Shown here in pieces: positions 1 to 8,740 of a DNA stretch of 64,000 nucleotides (positions are counted from its first letter, which is position 1; every line of letters begins with the position of its first letter). Below the pieces are notes generated by a model that saw nothing but the letters and a program-made list of their open reading frames with translations, did no database searches and was not told the DNA's origin. The translations under genes and the position numbers were made by a program. The DNA comes from an uncultured Shimia sp. (GTDB taxonomy: Bacteria > Pseudomonadota > Alphaproteobacteria > Rhodobacterales > Rhodobacteraceae): the NCBI RefSeq assembly GCF_947493595.1, contig NZ_CANLRL010000004.1:1-64000 (forward strand). Direction: 5' to 3'.

Positions 1-135
1 TGCTCGTCATGGTCGCCATGCGCTTCGTGCTCGTCATGGTCGCCATGCGCTTCGTGCTCGTCATGGTCGCCATGCGCTTCGTGCTCGTCATGGTCGCCAT
101 GCGCCTCGTGCTCGTCATGATCACCATGCGTTTCG
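1..135. repeat. 27-bp tandem repeat within the permease gene
   Basis: Five 27-bp units at 1-27, 28-54, 55-81, 82-108 and 109-135. The first three are identical, the fourth has one change and the fifth is diverged. On the minus strand each encodes a 9-residue His/Asp/Glu unit. More copies probably continue beyond position 1. The unit length is a multiple of three, so copy-number change would lengthen or shorten the loop without a frameshift. Confidence 0.95.
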
Positions 136-857
136 TGATCGCCGTGGTCATCATGCGTGTGATTGGCGTTGCTCTGGAGCGGCTCTTCCAGAGCATGCGC
201 CGCCAGAGGGTCAGCTGCATGCGTTTCTTCCTCCGCGTGGATGGCTTCAAAACCCTCCAAAGACACAAATACCATGCGATCTACCGCCGTATTGGTGCGC
301 TTTAATATGCCGGTAATCTCAAACGGCGCTTCGTCATGTACTTCCAGCGCGACCGTGCCAGAACCATGGGCATTCACGATCTCTGTGCCAATGCCGTAGC
401 TGAGCTGGTCCGCGACGTCCGCGCCAATGACCGCAGAGGACGCATCCGCAAACTTGGCACCTTCGGCAAACACCAAAGGTTCACCGCGGCTATGTTTGAA
501 GTGCTCAAAATAGTCCTGGGACGTGCCAACAACAGGGAATCCCTTGTGGTTGTCGCCTTGCATCAGCGGCACTGTCCAGGCCACTCCGGGCATCTCCGCA
601 ACCACGTCGGCCACCTCACCGGACATGCCTGTACCCGTGGAGCCGACACCAAATAATGTGGCCAGCAGGATTTGCACGTCATTGCCGCGAGGGGCGACGA
701 TCAGATCGATCCCAGACGCGGAATTTGCAAAGGACGTGCGTGCCGAGTCACGCAGACGCTCGACGCTAAGGATCAGGGCCACACTTAAGGCAATCGCCAA
801 GACTGTTAGCGAGGCCACAAACCGGCGGTTCCAAAGGCTTTGTACAACCAGAGTCAT
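1..857 (-). CDS. ABC transporter permease, FtsX/MacB type, with His-rich loop (partial; 3' end outside window)
   Basis: Reading the minus strand from ATG at 857 gives an open frame that runs off the window edge (285 codons). It opens with a short basic stretch and one hydrophobic segment (about residues 13-31, SLTVLAIALSVALILSV), followed by a large extracytoplasmic MacB-like domain. From about residue 231 the frame becomes extremely rich in His, Asp and Glu, built from the 9-residue unit HEAHGDHDE encoded by 27-bp tandem repeats. The start overlaps the stop of the ATPase gene by ATGA, so the two are translationally coupled. FtsX-type permeases with His-rich loops are known in zinc-regulated ABC systems such as Zrg of Vibrio; metal sensing or transfer here is inference. 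The remaining transmembrane segments lie beyond the window. Confidence 0.8.
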   Translation of the reverse strand, partial: MTLVVQSLWNRRFVASLTVLAIALSVALILSVERLRDSARTSFANSASGIDLIVAPRGNDVQILLATLFGVGSTGTGMSGEVADVVAEMPGVAWTVPLMQGDNHKGFPVVGTSQDYFEHFKHSRGEPLVFAEGAKFADASSAVIGADVADQLSYGIGTEIVNAHGSGTVALEVHDEAPFEITGILKRTNTAVDRMVFVSLEGFEAIHAEEETHAADPLAAHALEEPLQSNANHTHDDHGDHETHGDHDEHEAHGDHDEHEAHGDHDEHEAHGDHDEHEAHGDHDE

Positions 858-1546
858 TGGTTTTCTCCCGCAGCAGTCAGGCTTGAAAGTTCGACCACAC
901 GATCGAAGTGTTGATCCAGACCGGTGTCATGGCTGGCCATCAGCAAAGCGGCACCACTTTCCTGAGCCTGCTGGCAAAGCAATTGCATGAAGGAGTTTTT
1001 GGCGTCGGGATCCAACGCGGAGGTTGGTTCATCCGCAAGTATAACTTCGGGCGCACCAATTAACGCTCGGGCAGCAGCCACGCGTTGCTGTTGCCCAACG
1101 CTGAGATTGCTTGCTTTGGAGGCGCCCAGAGTGTCTGGGTCTAGTTCGAGCGCTGACAATAGCCGACGGGCTTCTGTGTCAATGGCACCGTTCACACGCT
1201 GGCGTCGGCGTTTGGAGAACCTGCACGGGAGCAGGACATTGTCCACGGCGCTCAGCCAAGGCACCAGGTTAAATACCTGAAAAATAAGCCCCAGATGGTC
1301 GGCCCGAAAGCTATCCCTCTTGCTGGCGGGCAGCGTGCCGATGTCTTGTCCTGCAATCGTTACCGAGCCACTGGGGATGTCGATCACCCCCGAGATTGCG
1401 GAGAGCAGAGTCGACTTACCTGATCCGCTGGGGCCGCGTAGCATCACGCGTTCGCCGGTATCGATGTTTAATGAGAGGTTTTGCAAAACCGGTGCGTCAC
1501 TACCGGGCCAGCTATGGGACAAATCGGAAATATGTATTTGGGACAT
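854..1546 (-). CDS. ABC transporter ATP-binding protein, LolD/MacB-like
   Basis: 230 residues, a normal length for a stand-alone ATPase of the lipoprotein/macrolide-export (LolD/MacB) subfamily. Walker A is GPSGSGKST near residue 39, the signature is LSVGQQQRVAAARA, and Walker B is VILADEPTSALDP. A switch His occurs in MASHD. It partners the FtsX-like permease that starts inside its stop codon (ATGA overlap at 854-857). Such pairs couple ATP hydrolysis to work on periplasmic or membrane-embedded substrates rather than conventional import. The substrate cannot be read from the ATPase; the partner's His-rich loop suggests a metal link. The SD upstream of ATG 1546 is weak. Confidence 0.9.
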   Translation of the reverse strand: MSQIHISDLSHSWPGSDAPVLQNLSLNIDTGERVMLRGPSGSGKSTLLSAISGVIDIPSGSVTIAGQDIGTLPASKRDSFRADHLGLIFQVFNLVPWLSAVDNVLLPCRFSKRRRQRVNGAIDTEARRLLSALELDPDTLGASKASNLSVGQQQRVAAARALIGAPEVILADEPTSALDPDAKNSFMQLLCQQAQESGAALLMASHDTGLDQHFDRVVELSSLTAAGENQ

Positions 1547-1596
1547 AAGCTCGTTTTGGGGAAGGCGCGCCGTATCCAGCGCGCCGGATTGGGGGT

Positions 1597-1938
1597 CTAA
1601 ACGCGTTCAACCGCCACCAGATCGCTGGTATAAAATGCGAGGTGGTCCTTGATACGTTCGGCGGCTTCTACCGGCGCCTCATAGCTCCATGCCGCATTGG
1701 CAATGGTTTGGCTTTTGGTCACAATCGAGAAGTGGTTTGCGTCGCCCTTGTACGGGCAATGCGTGGTTTTTTCGCTTGGGTCCAAAAACGCCATGGCGAT
1801 GTCAGCACGTGGAAAATAGATCACCGGCTTCAGATCACCTTCGTTCAACTCCAACGCGTTGTTGCTTTCACCTAGGATGGCACCACCTGCACGGACAACC
1901 CAATTGCCTTCTGCTTTGCGGATTGTGATGTTTGTCAT
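1597..1938 (-). CDS. DUF427 domain protein
   Basis: 113 residues from ATG at 1938 (MTNITIRKAEG), chosen over an upstream in-frame ATG at 1962 because an AAGGGA Shine-Dalgarno lies about 9 nt before it. The sequence fits the DUF427 family: a compact beta fold with the segments VIYFPRADIAMAFL and THCPYKGDANHFS, and the A-W-Y-E-AP element near the C-terminus. No catalytic function is established for the family. It is a soluble cytosolic protein with no signal peptide or membrane segment, transcribed on its own strand run between aminopeptidase P and the ABC genes. Confidence 0.8.
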   Translation of the reverse strand: MTNITIRKAEGNWVVRAGGAILGESNNALELNEGDLKPVIYFPRADIAMAFLDPSEKTTHCPYKGDANHFSIVTKSQTIANAAWSYEAPVEAAERIKDHLAFYTSDLVAVERV

Positions 1939-1992
1939 GTGTGGTCCCTTTCGGTTTCGCACCAGGTGCGGTTATAGTATAACATATCTTGT

Positions 1993-3804
1993 TTATCCAG
2001 CGGAATTTGTCAGCGTGGCGCAGGCGGCATCCAACCACATCTGCTGCTCTGCTGCGAGTCGTGGTGACAATACCTGACGGCACGTCGCGTGATAGGCGTT
2101 TAACCAGTCCAGCTCGTCTTCGTTCAAGAGGGCTGTCACCACCAGATTGCGATCAATTGGCGCGTATGTCAGGTTGCGGAACTGTAGCATCTCGCGATGG
2201 GCGTCACCGCCGGGCAGGGCGGGGGCTTCCTCGACCACAATCAGGTTCTCGATGCGGATTCCAAAGGCGCCGGGGCGGTAATATCCGGGTTCATTAGACA
2301 GGATCATGCCAACTTCCAGTGGTGTGTCGCTCACCCGGCTCAGGCGTTGAGGGCCTTCGTGCACACAAAGGTAAGCGCCCACGCCATGGCCCAGTCCGTG
2401 ATCAAAGTCCTGGCCGGCCATCCACAAAGGCAGTCGGCCTATGGCCTCGATGTGGCTGCCAGCGACCCCTTTGGGGAAGCGCATACGCGAGACAGCGATC
2501 ATGCCTTGCAGCACGCGGGTGAAGGCAATTTTGGCGTCTTCGCTGACCTCACCAATTGGCAATGTGCGAGTGATATCGGTGGTGCCATCGGCGTATTGCC
2601 CGCCGCTATCCAGCACCATCAAGTCCCCGTTTTGTAACGAACGGTTGGTCTCGTCGGTCACACGGTAGTGCATGATGGCACCGTTGGGACCGGCACCCGC
2701 GATGGTGTCAAAGCTGATTTCCAAGAGCGCGTTGGTGGCACGGCGGTATTCTTCCAGCTTTGTCACCACGTCGATTTCGGTCAATGCGGTTTTGTCCTGC
2801 GTGTCAAACCAACTGAGGAAATTCACCACGGCTGCACCGTCACGCAAGTGCGCCTCAGCCATGCCGGCAATCTCAGCAGCGTTTTTGCGCGCCTTGGGCA
2901 TGACGCAGGGATCTTGACCGTAGCTGATGTCTGCACCGCTTTGCATCAATGCCGACTGAACTGCAATTGGGGCGCTGCCTTTGTCGAGCCGCACGGTGCC
3001 GGTCAGTTGGGCAAGGTGCGGAATAAAGGTCTCTGGTGCATGTACGCGCACAGCGTCACCACAGTGGTCCATGACATCTGACAGTTTCTCTGCTGCCATA
3101 AAAAGGTCCACTGAAGCGTCGGAATTCAGCACGGCAAAACCATGGGCCAGCGGGTTGCGGGGGATGTCGGCCCCGCGAATATTGAGCAGCCAGGCAATGC
3201 TGTCTGGCAGAGTGATCACAGCGGCGCTTTCGCCACGGGCGTTCAGGTCTGCTGCCAGGCGTGCGCGTTTGTCGTGATGGGACTCACCTGCCACAGATGT
3301 CGGGTGGCCTTTCACCGGAGCCATTGGCGGGGCAGGTTGGTCTTCCCAAATGGCGTCAACCATATTGGGCACTGGCACAAAGGTGATGTCTTTGGCCTCG
3401 GCGGCTTTGATCAGCGCCTCCATCTGGCCCACGGTATAGAGCCATGGGTCAAACCCCACCTTACCTGCGCCAAGGTGCTCCACAATCCACGGCCCTGGCA
3501 ACACTTCCGGCCAATCCACGGGGGTGAACACATCCGCCACCTGCTGTTGCACCTGTGTGCGGTAGCGGCCATCAACAAACACCCCTGCAACGTCTTGCAG
3601 AACCACACAGAAACCTGCCGATCCAGTGAAGCCGGTGAGCCAGGCCAAGCGGTCATCGCGCGGGGCAACGTATTCGCCCTGATGCGCGTCGGCGCGCGGT
3701 ACCAAGAAGCCGTCTAGACCTTCTGTGGCCAAAATCTCGCGTAGCGCTTGCAAGCGGCTCGGACCCTGTTCCGGGCGGGCGGTGACAGCAAAATCCTGAA
3801 ACAT
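1993..3804 (-). CDS. Xaa-Pro aminopeptidase (aminopeptidase P, M24B)
   Basis: 603 residues, the three-domain size of the larger aminopeptidases P, which cleave the N-terminal residue of peptides with proline at position 2. Two N-terminal creatinase-like domains precede a C-terminal pita-bread domain. The dinuclear metal ligands are visible in order: Asp in LDSGGQYADGTTDITRT (two Asp, about residues 395-410), His in GHGVGAYLCVHEGP, Glu in SNEPGYY and Glu in IRIENL. ATG at 3804 (MFQDFAV) was chosen because a GAGGA site lies 9 nt upstream; a longer frame to 3885 lacks support. It is probably cytosolic and involved in peptide turnover. Confidence 0.92.
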   Translation of the reverse strand: MFQDFAVTARPEQGPSRLQALREILATEGLDGFLVPRADAHQGEYVAPRDDRLAWLTGFTGSAGFCVVLQDVAGVFVDGRYRTQVQQQVADVFTPVDWPEVLPGPWIVEHLGAGKVGFDPWLYTVGQMEALIKAAEAKDITFVPVPNMVDAIWEDQPAPPMAPVKGHPTSVAGESHHDKRARLAADLNARGESAAVITLPDSIAWLLNIRGADIPRNPLAHGFAVLNSDASVDLFMAAEKLSDVMDHCGDAVRVHAPETFIPHLAQLTGTVRLDKGSAPIAVQSALMQSGADISYGQDPCVMPKARKNAAEIAGMAEAHLRDGAAVVNFLSWFDTQDKTALTEIDVVTKLEEYRRATNALLEISFDTIAGAGPNGAIMHYRVTDETNRSLQNGDLMVLDSGGQYADGTTDITRTLPIGEVSEDAKIAFTRVLQGMIAVSRMRFPKGVAGSHIEAIGRLPLWMAGQDFDHGLGHGVGAYLCVHEGPQRLSRVSDTPLEVGMILSNEPGYYRPGAFGIRIENLIVVEEAPALPGGDAHREMLQFRNLTYAPIDRNLVVTALLNEDELDWLNAYHATCRQVLSPRLAAEQQMWLDAACATLTNSAG

Positions 3805-3896
3805 GGGGTGGTCCTCGCGTAAAATGAATGGGCGTTCAGTGATACCCAGAGAGCAGCCATTGGCAAGTGTATTGCCTGTGGCCACAAGCAGAAAGG

Positions 3897-3948
3897 GGGC
3901 CAGCCCCCTCGCAGACGCTCACCCCCGGGATATTTTTAGATTGAGAAT
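3897..3948. repeat. Composite intergenic element, copy 1 (CCCGGGATATTT plus hairpin)
   Basis: Between the cobT stop and the aminopeptidase P start. It holds CCCCCGGGATATTTTTAG (3922-3939) next to a GGGGGCCAGCCCCC hairpin around 3897-3910. Related copies occur at 34791-34934 and 49915-49998; see findings. Confidence 0.6.
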
Positions 3949-3955
3949 GCGGGTC

Positions 3956-5830
3956 TTAGCTGACTTTCCGCATCCCCATGACCCGCGCACGGGCGCGTGG
4001 ATCGTTGTCAAACAGGGCGGCCAGTTGCTCTGTCATCGCACCGGCCAACTGCTCCACATCGGTGATGGTCACCGCGCGGTCGTAGTAGCGGGTCACATCG
4101 TGGCCAATCCCGATTGCCAGCAGCTCCACCATCTTGCGTTTTTCCACCATAGCGATCACGTCGCGCAGGTGTTTTTCCAGATAGTTGGCCGGGTTCACCG
4201 ACAATGTGCTGTCATCCACCGGCGCGCCGTCCGAAATCACCATCAGGATTTTGCGCTGCTCCGGGCGGGCCATCATGCGGCGGTGCGCCCATTCCAGCGC
4301 CTCGCCGTCGATGTTTTCTTTGAGCAGGCCCTCTTTCATCATCAGACCCAGGTTGGGTCGCACGCGGCGCCATGGGGCGTCCGCCTGTTTGTAGATGATG
4401 TGGCGCAGGTCGTTGAGGCGACCAGGCTGTTGTGGGCGGCCATCGTTCAGCCATTTTTCGCGGGCCAAGCCGCCTTTCCACGCGCGGGTGGTGAAGCCGA
4501 GGATCTCGACCTTTACGTTGCAACGCTCCAGCGTGCGCGCTAGAACGTCAGCACAAATCGCGGCGATGGAGATCGGACGACCACGCATGGAGCCGGAGTT
4601 ATCGAGCAGGAGCGTCACCACGGTGTCGCGGAATTCGGTGTCGTGCTCCATTTTGAAGCTGAGCGGGGTGGTGGGGTTGGCCACAACCCGTGCCAGACGA
4701 CCGGCGTCCAGCGTGCCTTCTTCGAGGTCAAACTCCCAGCTGCGGTTCTGCTGTGCCTGTAGGCGGCGTTGCAGGCGGTTGGCTAGGCGGCTCACAGCCC
4801 CTTTGAGCGGCTCCAGTTGTTGATCGAGGTAGGCCCGCAGGCGTTCCAATTCGATGGGCTCGGCCAGCTCTTCAGCGGCAATCTCTTCATCATTGGTGGT
4901 GTCAAAGGCGATGTAATCCGGGTCGGCGTCCGAAATTGGAGGTGCAGGCGGCGGATCCAACGGCGCATCACCATCGGGCATCTCAGCCTCATCCGACATC
5001 TCGTCCTCAGCCATGTCATCCATGGTGACCTGCGCCTCGGACATGTCCTGCTGCTCTTCCTGAGATTGTTCAGGGCTGGCTTCCGTGTCCTCTTCGTCGC
5101 TGTCGTCTTGGCCTTGGCTATCCGGATCTTCCTGCTCTTCGGCCTGTTCTTCAGCGTCGTCTTGCTGATCCTCGATGTCGTCGGGATCATCGCCCAGCTG
5201 ATCGCCATAGCCGAGATCTTCGATGATCTGGCGGGCGAATTTGGCAAAAGCCTGTTGATCGGACAGAAGGTCTTGCAAGTCGTTCAGGTGGTCACCAGCG
5301 CTTTGCTCGATATAGCCGCGCCACAGGTTCATCACGTTGGCCGCTGCAGGAGGCAGATCGCGACCAGTGGCCAAATGGCGGATCAGGTAGCCAGCCGCGA
5401 CGGGCAGGGGGGCCTGTTCCGTGGAGGTCATATCACCATAGCCACGCCCGTTGGCTTCCTGGCTGATCTTCATGTCGATGTTGGTGGCAGTGCCAGGCAT
5501 GTCACGCGCGCCCATGCCTTCGCAGCGCGCGGTTTCCATGGCCTCATAGAGATCGCGGGCGATGCCCTGACCCGGCGCATAGCGCATGTGGGTGGCGTCA
5601 TCGTGATACTTGCGCTGTAACGCCAGCGCATCGGCGGTGCCGCGGGCCAAAAGCACCTCGTCACGCGACATGCGGCGGCTAACCTGGGGCAGGCGGATGC
5701 TGTCGCCGGACATGCCAGAAGGATCGACCGTATAGGACACCGATAGTTCCGGATCATCGGCCATGACTTTTGTGGCCTCAGCCAGGGCCTTTTTGAACGG
5801 ATCAGCTGGGTTGTCAGTTGGCTTTTTCAT
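3956..5830 (-). CDS. cobT: Aerobic cobaltochelatase subunit CobT
   Basis: 624 residues. CobT and CobS form the AAA+ chaperone complex that powers CobN in ATP-dependent cobalt insertion into hydrogenobyrinic acid a,c-diamide. Visible features: an N-terminal helical domain, a central highly acidic linker very rich in Asp, Glu and Gln (about residues 210-320), and a C-terminal von Willebrand A domain with an intact MIDAS motif DNSGSMRG near residue 410. The length and acidic linker match the family. It lies downstream of cobS on the same strand with a 163-nt structured spacer. No cobN is in the window. Confidence 0.95.
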   Translation of the reverse strand: MKKPTDNPADPFKKALAEATKVMADDPELSVSYTVDPSGMSGDSIRLPQVSRRMSRDEVLLARGTADALALQRKYHDDATHMRYAPGQGIARDLYEAMETARCEGMGARDMPGTATNIDMKISQEANGRGYGDMTSTEQAPLPVAAGYLIRHLATGRDLPPAAANVMNLWRGYIEQSAGDHLNDLQDLLSDQQAFAKFARQIIEDLGYGDQLGDDPDDIEDQQDDAEEQAEEQEDPDSQGQDDSDEEDTEASPEQSQEEQQDMSEAQVTMDDMAEDEMSDEAEMPDGDAPLDPPPAPPISDADPDYIAFDTTNDEEIAAEELAEPIELERLRAYLDQQLEPLKGAVSRLANRLQRRLQAQQNRSWEFDLEEGTLDAGRLARVVANPTTPLSFKMEHDTEFRDTVVTLLLDNSGSMRGRPISIAAICADVLARTLERCNVKVEILGFTTRAWKGGLAREKWLNDGRPQQPGRLNDLRHIIYKQADAPWRRVRPNLGLMMKEGLLKENIDGEALEWAHRRMMARPEQRKILMVISDGAPVDDSTLSVNPANYLEKHLRDVIAMVEKRKMVELLAIGIGHDVTRYYDRAVTITDVEQLAGAMTEQLAALFDNDPRARARVMGMRKVS

Positions 5831-5902
5831 AGTCGCACCCTGTCCATGGAAAGAGTTTCCCGCTGCGAGTGGTCGTTGTCCAGCCTTTCGGATGTTTTCG
5901 AA

Positions 5903-5982
5903 GGGCAGTGTCCGACCGCGGGCGGAAAACGAAGTGCCCGCCCATGGGGGCGGTCGGGCACTGCCCGGCGTTGCCGCCGGGC
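5903..5982. repeat. Long inverted repeat and overlapping hairpin in the cobS-cobT spacer
   Basis: Arms 5903-5919 and 5950-5966 pair over 17 positions (16 Watson-Crick plus one G-U). A second hairpin, GCCCGGC (5963-5969) with GCCGGGC (5976-5982), shares four bases with the right arm, so the two cannot both form fully. There is no T-run, so an ordinary intrinsic terminator is unlikely. Modulation of CobT level or mRNA processing is a guess. Confidence 0.6.
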
Positions 5983-5993
5983 GAGGCTGTTAT

Positions 5994-6980
5994 TTAGCCC
6001 AAGCTCACGCTTGCCGCGCTCTCCGGCAGTTCTTCGTCAAAGCAGCGCTGATAGAACTCTGCCACGGTCTGGCGCTCCAGCTCGTCACATTTGTTCAGAA
6101 AGCTCAGACGGAAGGCGTAACCCACGTTGCGGAAGATTTCGGCGTTGGCCGCCCAGTTGATCACGGTCCGTGGGCTCATCACAGTGGACAGGTCGCCGTT
6201 CATAAACGCGGTCCGGGTCAAGTCAGCAACGGTCACCATCTGGTTGATAATCTTGCGGCCCTCGGCGGTGTTGTAGTGCGGCGCCTTGGACAGGATGATC
6301 GCAGCCTCGGCGTCGTGGCTGAGGTAGTTCAGCGTGGACACCAGCGACCAGCGGTCCATCTGGGCTTGGTTGATCTGCTGCGTGCCGTGATACAGCCCGG
6401 TTGTGTCGCCCAGACCCACGGTGTTTGCGGTGGCAAACAGGCGGAAGTAGGGGTTTGGCGTGATCACTTCGTTCTGATCCAGAAGGGTCAGTTTGCCGTC
6501 ATGTTCCAGTACACGCTGGATCACAAACATCACGTCGGCACGACCTGCGTCATATTCGTCAAACACAATGGCGGTGTTATTGCGCAGCGCCCAAGGCAGG
6601 ATGCCTTCGTGGAATTCGGTGACCTGTTTGCCGTCGCGCAGTTTGATGGCATCTTTACCAATCAAGTCGATCCGGGAAATGTGGCTGTCGAGGTTCACAC
6701 GCACACAGGGCCAGTTCAGACGGGCGGCAACCTGCTCGATGTGGGTCGATTTACCGGTGCCGTGGTAGCCCTGAATCATCACACGACGGTTGTGGCCAAA
6801 TCCCGCGAGGATCGCCAGCGTGGTTTCAGGGTCAAACTTATAGGTCGGGTCGATTTCAGGAACGCGGTCGGTGCGCTCTGCAAAACCCTTGATTTTCATG
6901 TCGCTGTCGATGCCGAACACTTCGCGCAGATCAATATCTTCGGTGGGCTTTGTGTTGGTGTCCATCATGCCGTCCGCCAT
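5994..6980 (-). CDS. cobS: Aerobic cobaltochelatase subunit CobS
   Basis: 328 residues from ATG 6980 (MADGMMDTN), the length and N-terminus expected for CobS; the open frame to 7061 is not needed. A MoxR-type AAA+ ATPase: Walker [10 protein letters not shown], Walker [10 protein letters not shown], sensor region [11 protein letters not shown]. It forms the hexameric ring that binds CobT and drives CobN during late cobalamin synthesis. The C-terminus ([12 protein letters not shown]) matches what I recall of rhodobacterial CobS. I looked for a B12 riboswitch in its leader and found no B12-box-like sequence; only a small GGGCAGC-type hairpin lies about 30 nt upstream. Confidence 0.95.
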   Translation of the reverse strand: MADGMMDTNTKPTEDIDLREVFGIDSDMKIKGFAERTDRVPEIDPTYKFDPETTLAILAGFGHNRRVMIQGYHGTGKSTHIEQVAARLNWPCVRVNLDSHISRIDLIGKDAIKLRDGKQVTEFHEGILPWALRNNTAIVFDEYDAGRADVMFVIQRVLEHDGKLTLLDQNEVITPNPYFRLFATANTVGLGDTTGLYHGTQQINQAQMDRWSLVSTLNYLSHDAEAAIILSKAPHYNTAEGRKIINQMVTVADLTRTAFMNGDLSTVMSPRTVINWAANAEIFRNVGYAFRLSFLNKCDELERQTVAEFYQRCFDEELPESAASVSLG

Positions 6981-7176
6981 GTCCTCTGTCCTTCTCCCGG
7001 CAGCCCCTTTGGAGCTGCCCAAATCTATCGGCCTTTGGTGCCTCAAATCCTGCTGGATCACAAGCGAAACTCTGCAAATTACGTGGTGTTGTCACGAAAC
7101 TCACAGCCATGTGCTAAGTCGTTAGTTGCTAAACCGATCCTTGGTACGCAATTTTACGACCAAAGGAGAATGGATT

Positions 7177-7647
7177 ATGCAACGTCGCCATTTCTTATCC
7201 GCCGCAGGCGCGGCAACCCTCGCAGCCATGATTTTGCCCCGAGCAACTTTGGCCAAGGAGTTTGAAGTCACCCGCACGGAAGCCGAATGGCGTGCCATGC
7301 TCACGCCCGCGCAATACAAAGTCATGCGCGACGAGGGCACGGAGCGCGCAGGGTCGTCGCCGCTGGACAAGAACTACGACAAAGGCACGTACCATTGCCG
7401 TGGATGTGATCTGAAGCTCTACAGCTCCAAGCATAAATACGACAGCGGCACCGGTTGGCCCAGCTTCTACAAGTCGCTCCCCAAAGCGATTGGAACCAAG
7501 CCGGACCGCAAATTGCTTCGGGTCCGCACCGAGTGCCACTGCCGTCGCTGTGGGTCTCATCTGGGACACATCTTTGACGATGGTCCGCGACCCACAGGGA
7601 AACGCCACTGTCTGAATGGCGTTTCGTTGGTGTTTAAGCCCAAATGA
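7177..7647 (+). CDS. msrB: Peptide-methionine (R)-S-oxide reductase MsrB, Tat-exported
   Basis: 156 residues. MsrB reduces the R epimer of methionine sulfoxide in proteins. Start ATG 7177 has an AAAGGAG SD. The N-terminus MQRRHFLSAAGAATLAAMI is a twin-arginine signal, predicting periplasmic export as a folded protein. The mature domain has both zinc CxxC pairs (CRGC and CRRC), the GTGWPSFYK segment, and the catalytic Cys in KRHCLNGVSL. Redox partners for a periplasmic MsrB are not visible nearby. It is monocistronic and diverges from cobS. Confidence 0.93.
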   Translation: MQRRHFLSAAGAATLAAMILPRATLAKEFEVTRTEAEWRAMLTPAQYKVMRDEGTERAGSSPLDKNYDKGTYHCRGCDLKLYSSKHKYDSGTGWPSFYKSLPKAIGTKPDRKLLRVRTECHCRRCGSHLGHIFDDGPRPTGKRHCLNGVSLVFKPK

Positions 7648-7708
7648 GACCGGGTGCTCCGCCGCCGAGGTGGGGCATTAAGGTACGAAGATGAAGCCGC
7701 CCGGTCTC
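7646..7708. repeat. Inverted repeat between msrB and the convergent regulator gene
   Basis: GAGACCGGG (7646-7654) pairs with CCCGGTCTC (7700-7708) across a 45-nt loop that can itself fold (GCTCC with GGGGC). It sits exactly at the msrB stop between convergent genes. No U-tract follows, so it is not a classical terminator; it may protect 3' ends or mark a structured RNA. Confidence 0.5.
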
Positions 7709-7746
7709 TCCTCCCCGAAGGAAGATCATGGGATGGAACAGACCAC

Positions 7747-8454
7747 TCACGCGGCCATATCCTCCGGGGAATCTGTGAAACGATAGCCAAGGCCGTAAAG
7801 GGTCTCGATCGCTGTAAAGCCTGGCGCTACTTCGCGCAGCTTGCGGCGAATGCGTTTTATCTGACTGTCGATGCTGCGGTCGGTGACAAACACGTCGCCG
7901 CCATAAGCAAGGTCCAAAATATTGGCCCGGCTAAGCACTTGCCCGGGGCGTTGCGCGATGATCCACAGCACGTTGAACTCGGTGGCGGTGAGGGCGACCT
8001 CTTTGCCATCCCAACGCGCCTCGTGACGTAGCCGGTCCAAACGCAACGCCCCGCGTTGGATGACGGTCACATCATCTGCATCTCGATGGTTTGGCGCGGC
8101 GCTGCGCAAGGCTGCCGCAATCCGCGCCCCAAACACCCGCATGGAAAACGGTTTGGCGAGATAATCATCCGCCCCAAGGCGCAGCATCATCGACTCTTCG
8201 GTGGCGCTTGCGGTTGTGCTCAGCACGACGACTGGGACGCCGTAGGAATTTGTCACGCGCTCGATCACCGAAACGGCGTCTATGGATCGTTGACGGAGTT
8301 CCAAAACTACCAGGTCAACGTCCTGCCGTGCCAAATCGGTCATGGCTGTCTCCGGAGACACATGGCGCAGGCTTTCGTGGCCATCGAGGAGCAAGACCTC
8401 CTGCATCGCTGTCATCAAATGCCGGTCCGGTTCGATCAGAAGGATTTTAGACAT
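7747..8454 (-). CDS. OmpR/PhoB-type response regulator with Glu at the phosphoacceptor site
   Basis: 235 residues: receiver domain (about 1-115) plus winged-helix DNA-binding domain (about 135-225; DRSIDSQIKRIRRKL is the recognition-helix region, ending YGLGYRF). Start ATG 8454 (MSKILLIEPD) follows a G-rich SD. The acidic pocket is present (E8, D10), as is the conserved Lys (LAKPFS), but the acceptor position reads VVLEL, so Asp is replaced by Glu52 (codon GAA). Glu can mimic phospho-Asp, so the protein may be constitutively active or controlled by other means. No histidine kinase is adjacent. Its start lies inside a small upstream ORF. Targets are unknown. Confidence 0.9.
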   Translation of the reverse strand: MSKILLIEPDRHLMTAMQEVLLLDGHESLRHVSPETAMTDLARQDVDLVVLELRQRSIDAVSVIERVTNSYGVPVVVLSTTASATEESMMLRLGADDYLAKPFSMRVFGARIAAALRSAAPNHRDADDVTVIQRGALRLDRLRHEARWDGKEVALTATEFNVLWIIAQRPGQVLSRANILDLAYGGDVFVTDRSIDSQIKRIRRKLREVAPGFTAIETLYGLGYRFTDSPEDMAA

Positions 8455-8584
8455 GGCCGCCCCCCATCCGCTTCTGGCTGTGGCTGAAAACATCCTGTTT
8501 GATCGCCACAGGTTCCGGGCGCCCGCGCTGGTGTAACCAAAGCAACGGGAACAGGGCACTAAGCATTAAAGCACTGAAAAACAT
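8447..8584 (-). CDS. 45-residue putative membrane microprotein overlapping the response regulator start
   Basis: ATG 8584 follows a good SD (GGGAGG, 4 nt spacing). The product begins MFFSALMLSALFPLLWL, a single hydrophobic helix, then a polar tail ending QKRMGGGHV. Its TAA stop overlaps the regulator's start by 8 nt, giving the layout expected for translational coupling. I do not recognise the family. It could be a real membrane peptide or a leader whose translation sets regulator expression. Support is the SD, the hydrophobic N-terminus and the overlap; conservation has not been tested. Confidence 0.5.
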   Translation of the reverse strand: MFFSALMLSALFPLLWLHQRGRPEPVAIKQDVFSHSQKRMGGGHV

Positions 8585-8740
8585 GGCGCCTCCCTTCTGA
8601 GATCTGATGTGAAAATCCGAAGAGAGCGTCTTGTCTCTTCGTTCATCACACAGATGGGGGAGGTTCAGGCGCTTGCTTTGGGCAAAGCTGCCACTGTTTT
8701 GTCAAACTGCGCCAATCGTGGCCGTCTTGCCAAATTCTGC

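Noticed and set aside
9-305. Plus-strand frame of repeated MVAMRFVLV
   Set aside because: It is the antisense of the His-rich repeat in the permease gene; it has no SD and the minus frame is coupled to a real ATPase gene.
6981-7176. Possible cobalamin riboswitch upstream of cobS
   Set aside because: No B12-box-like sequence found on either strand; only a small hairpin.
5763-7265. 500-codon plus-strand open frame over cobS
   Set aside because: Antisense of cobS; no recognisable domain.
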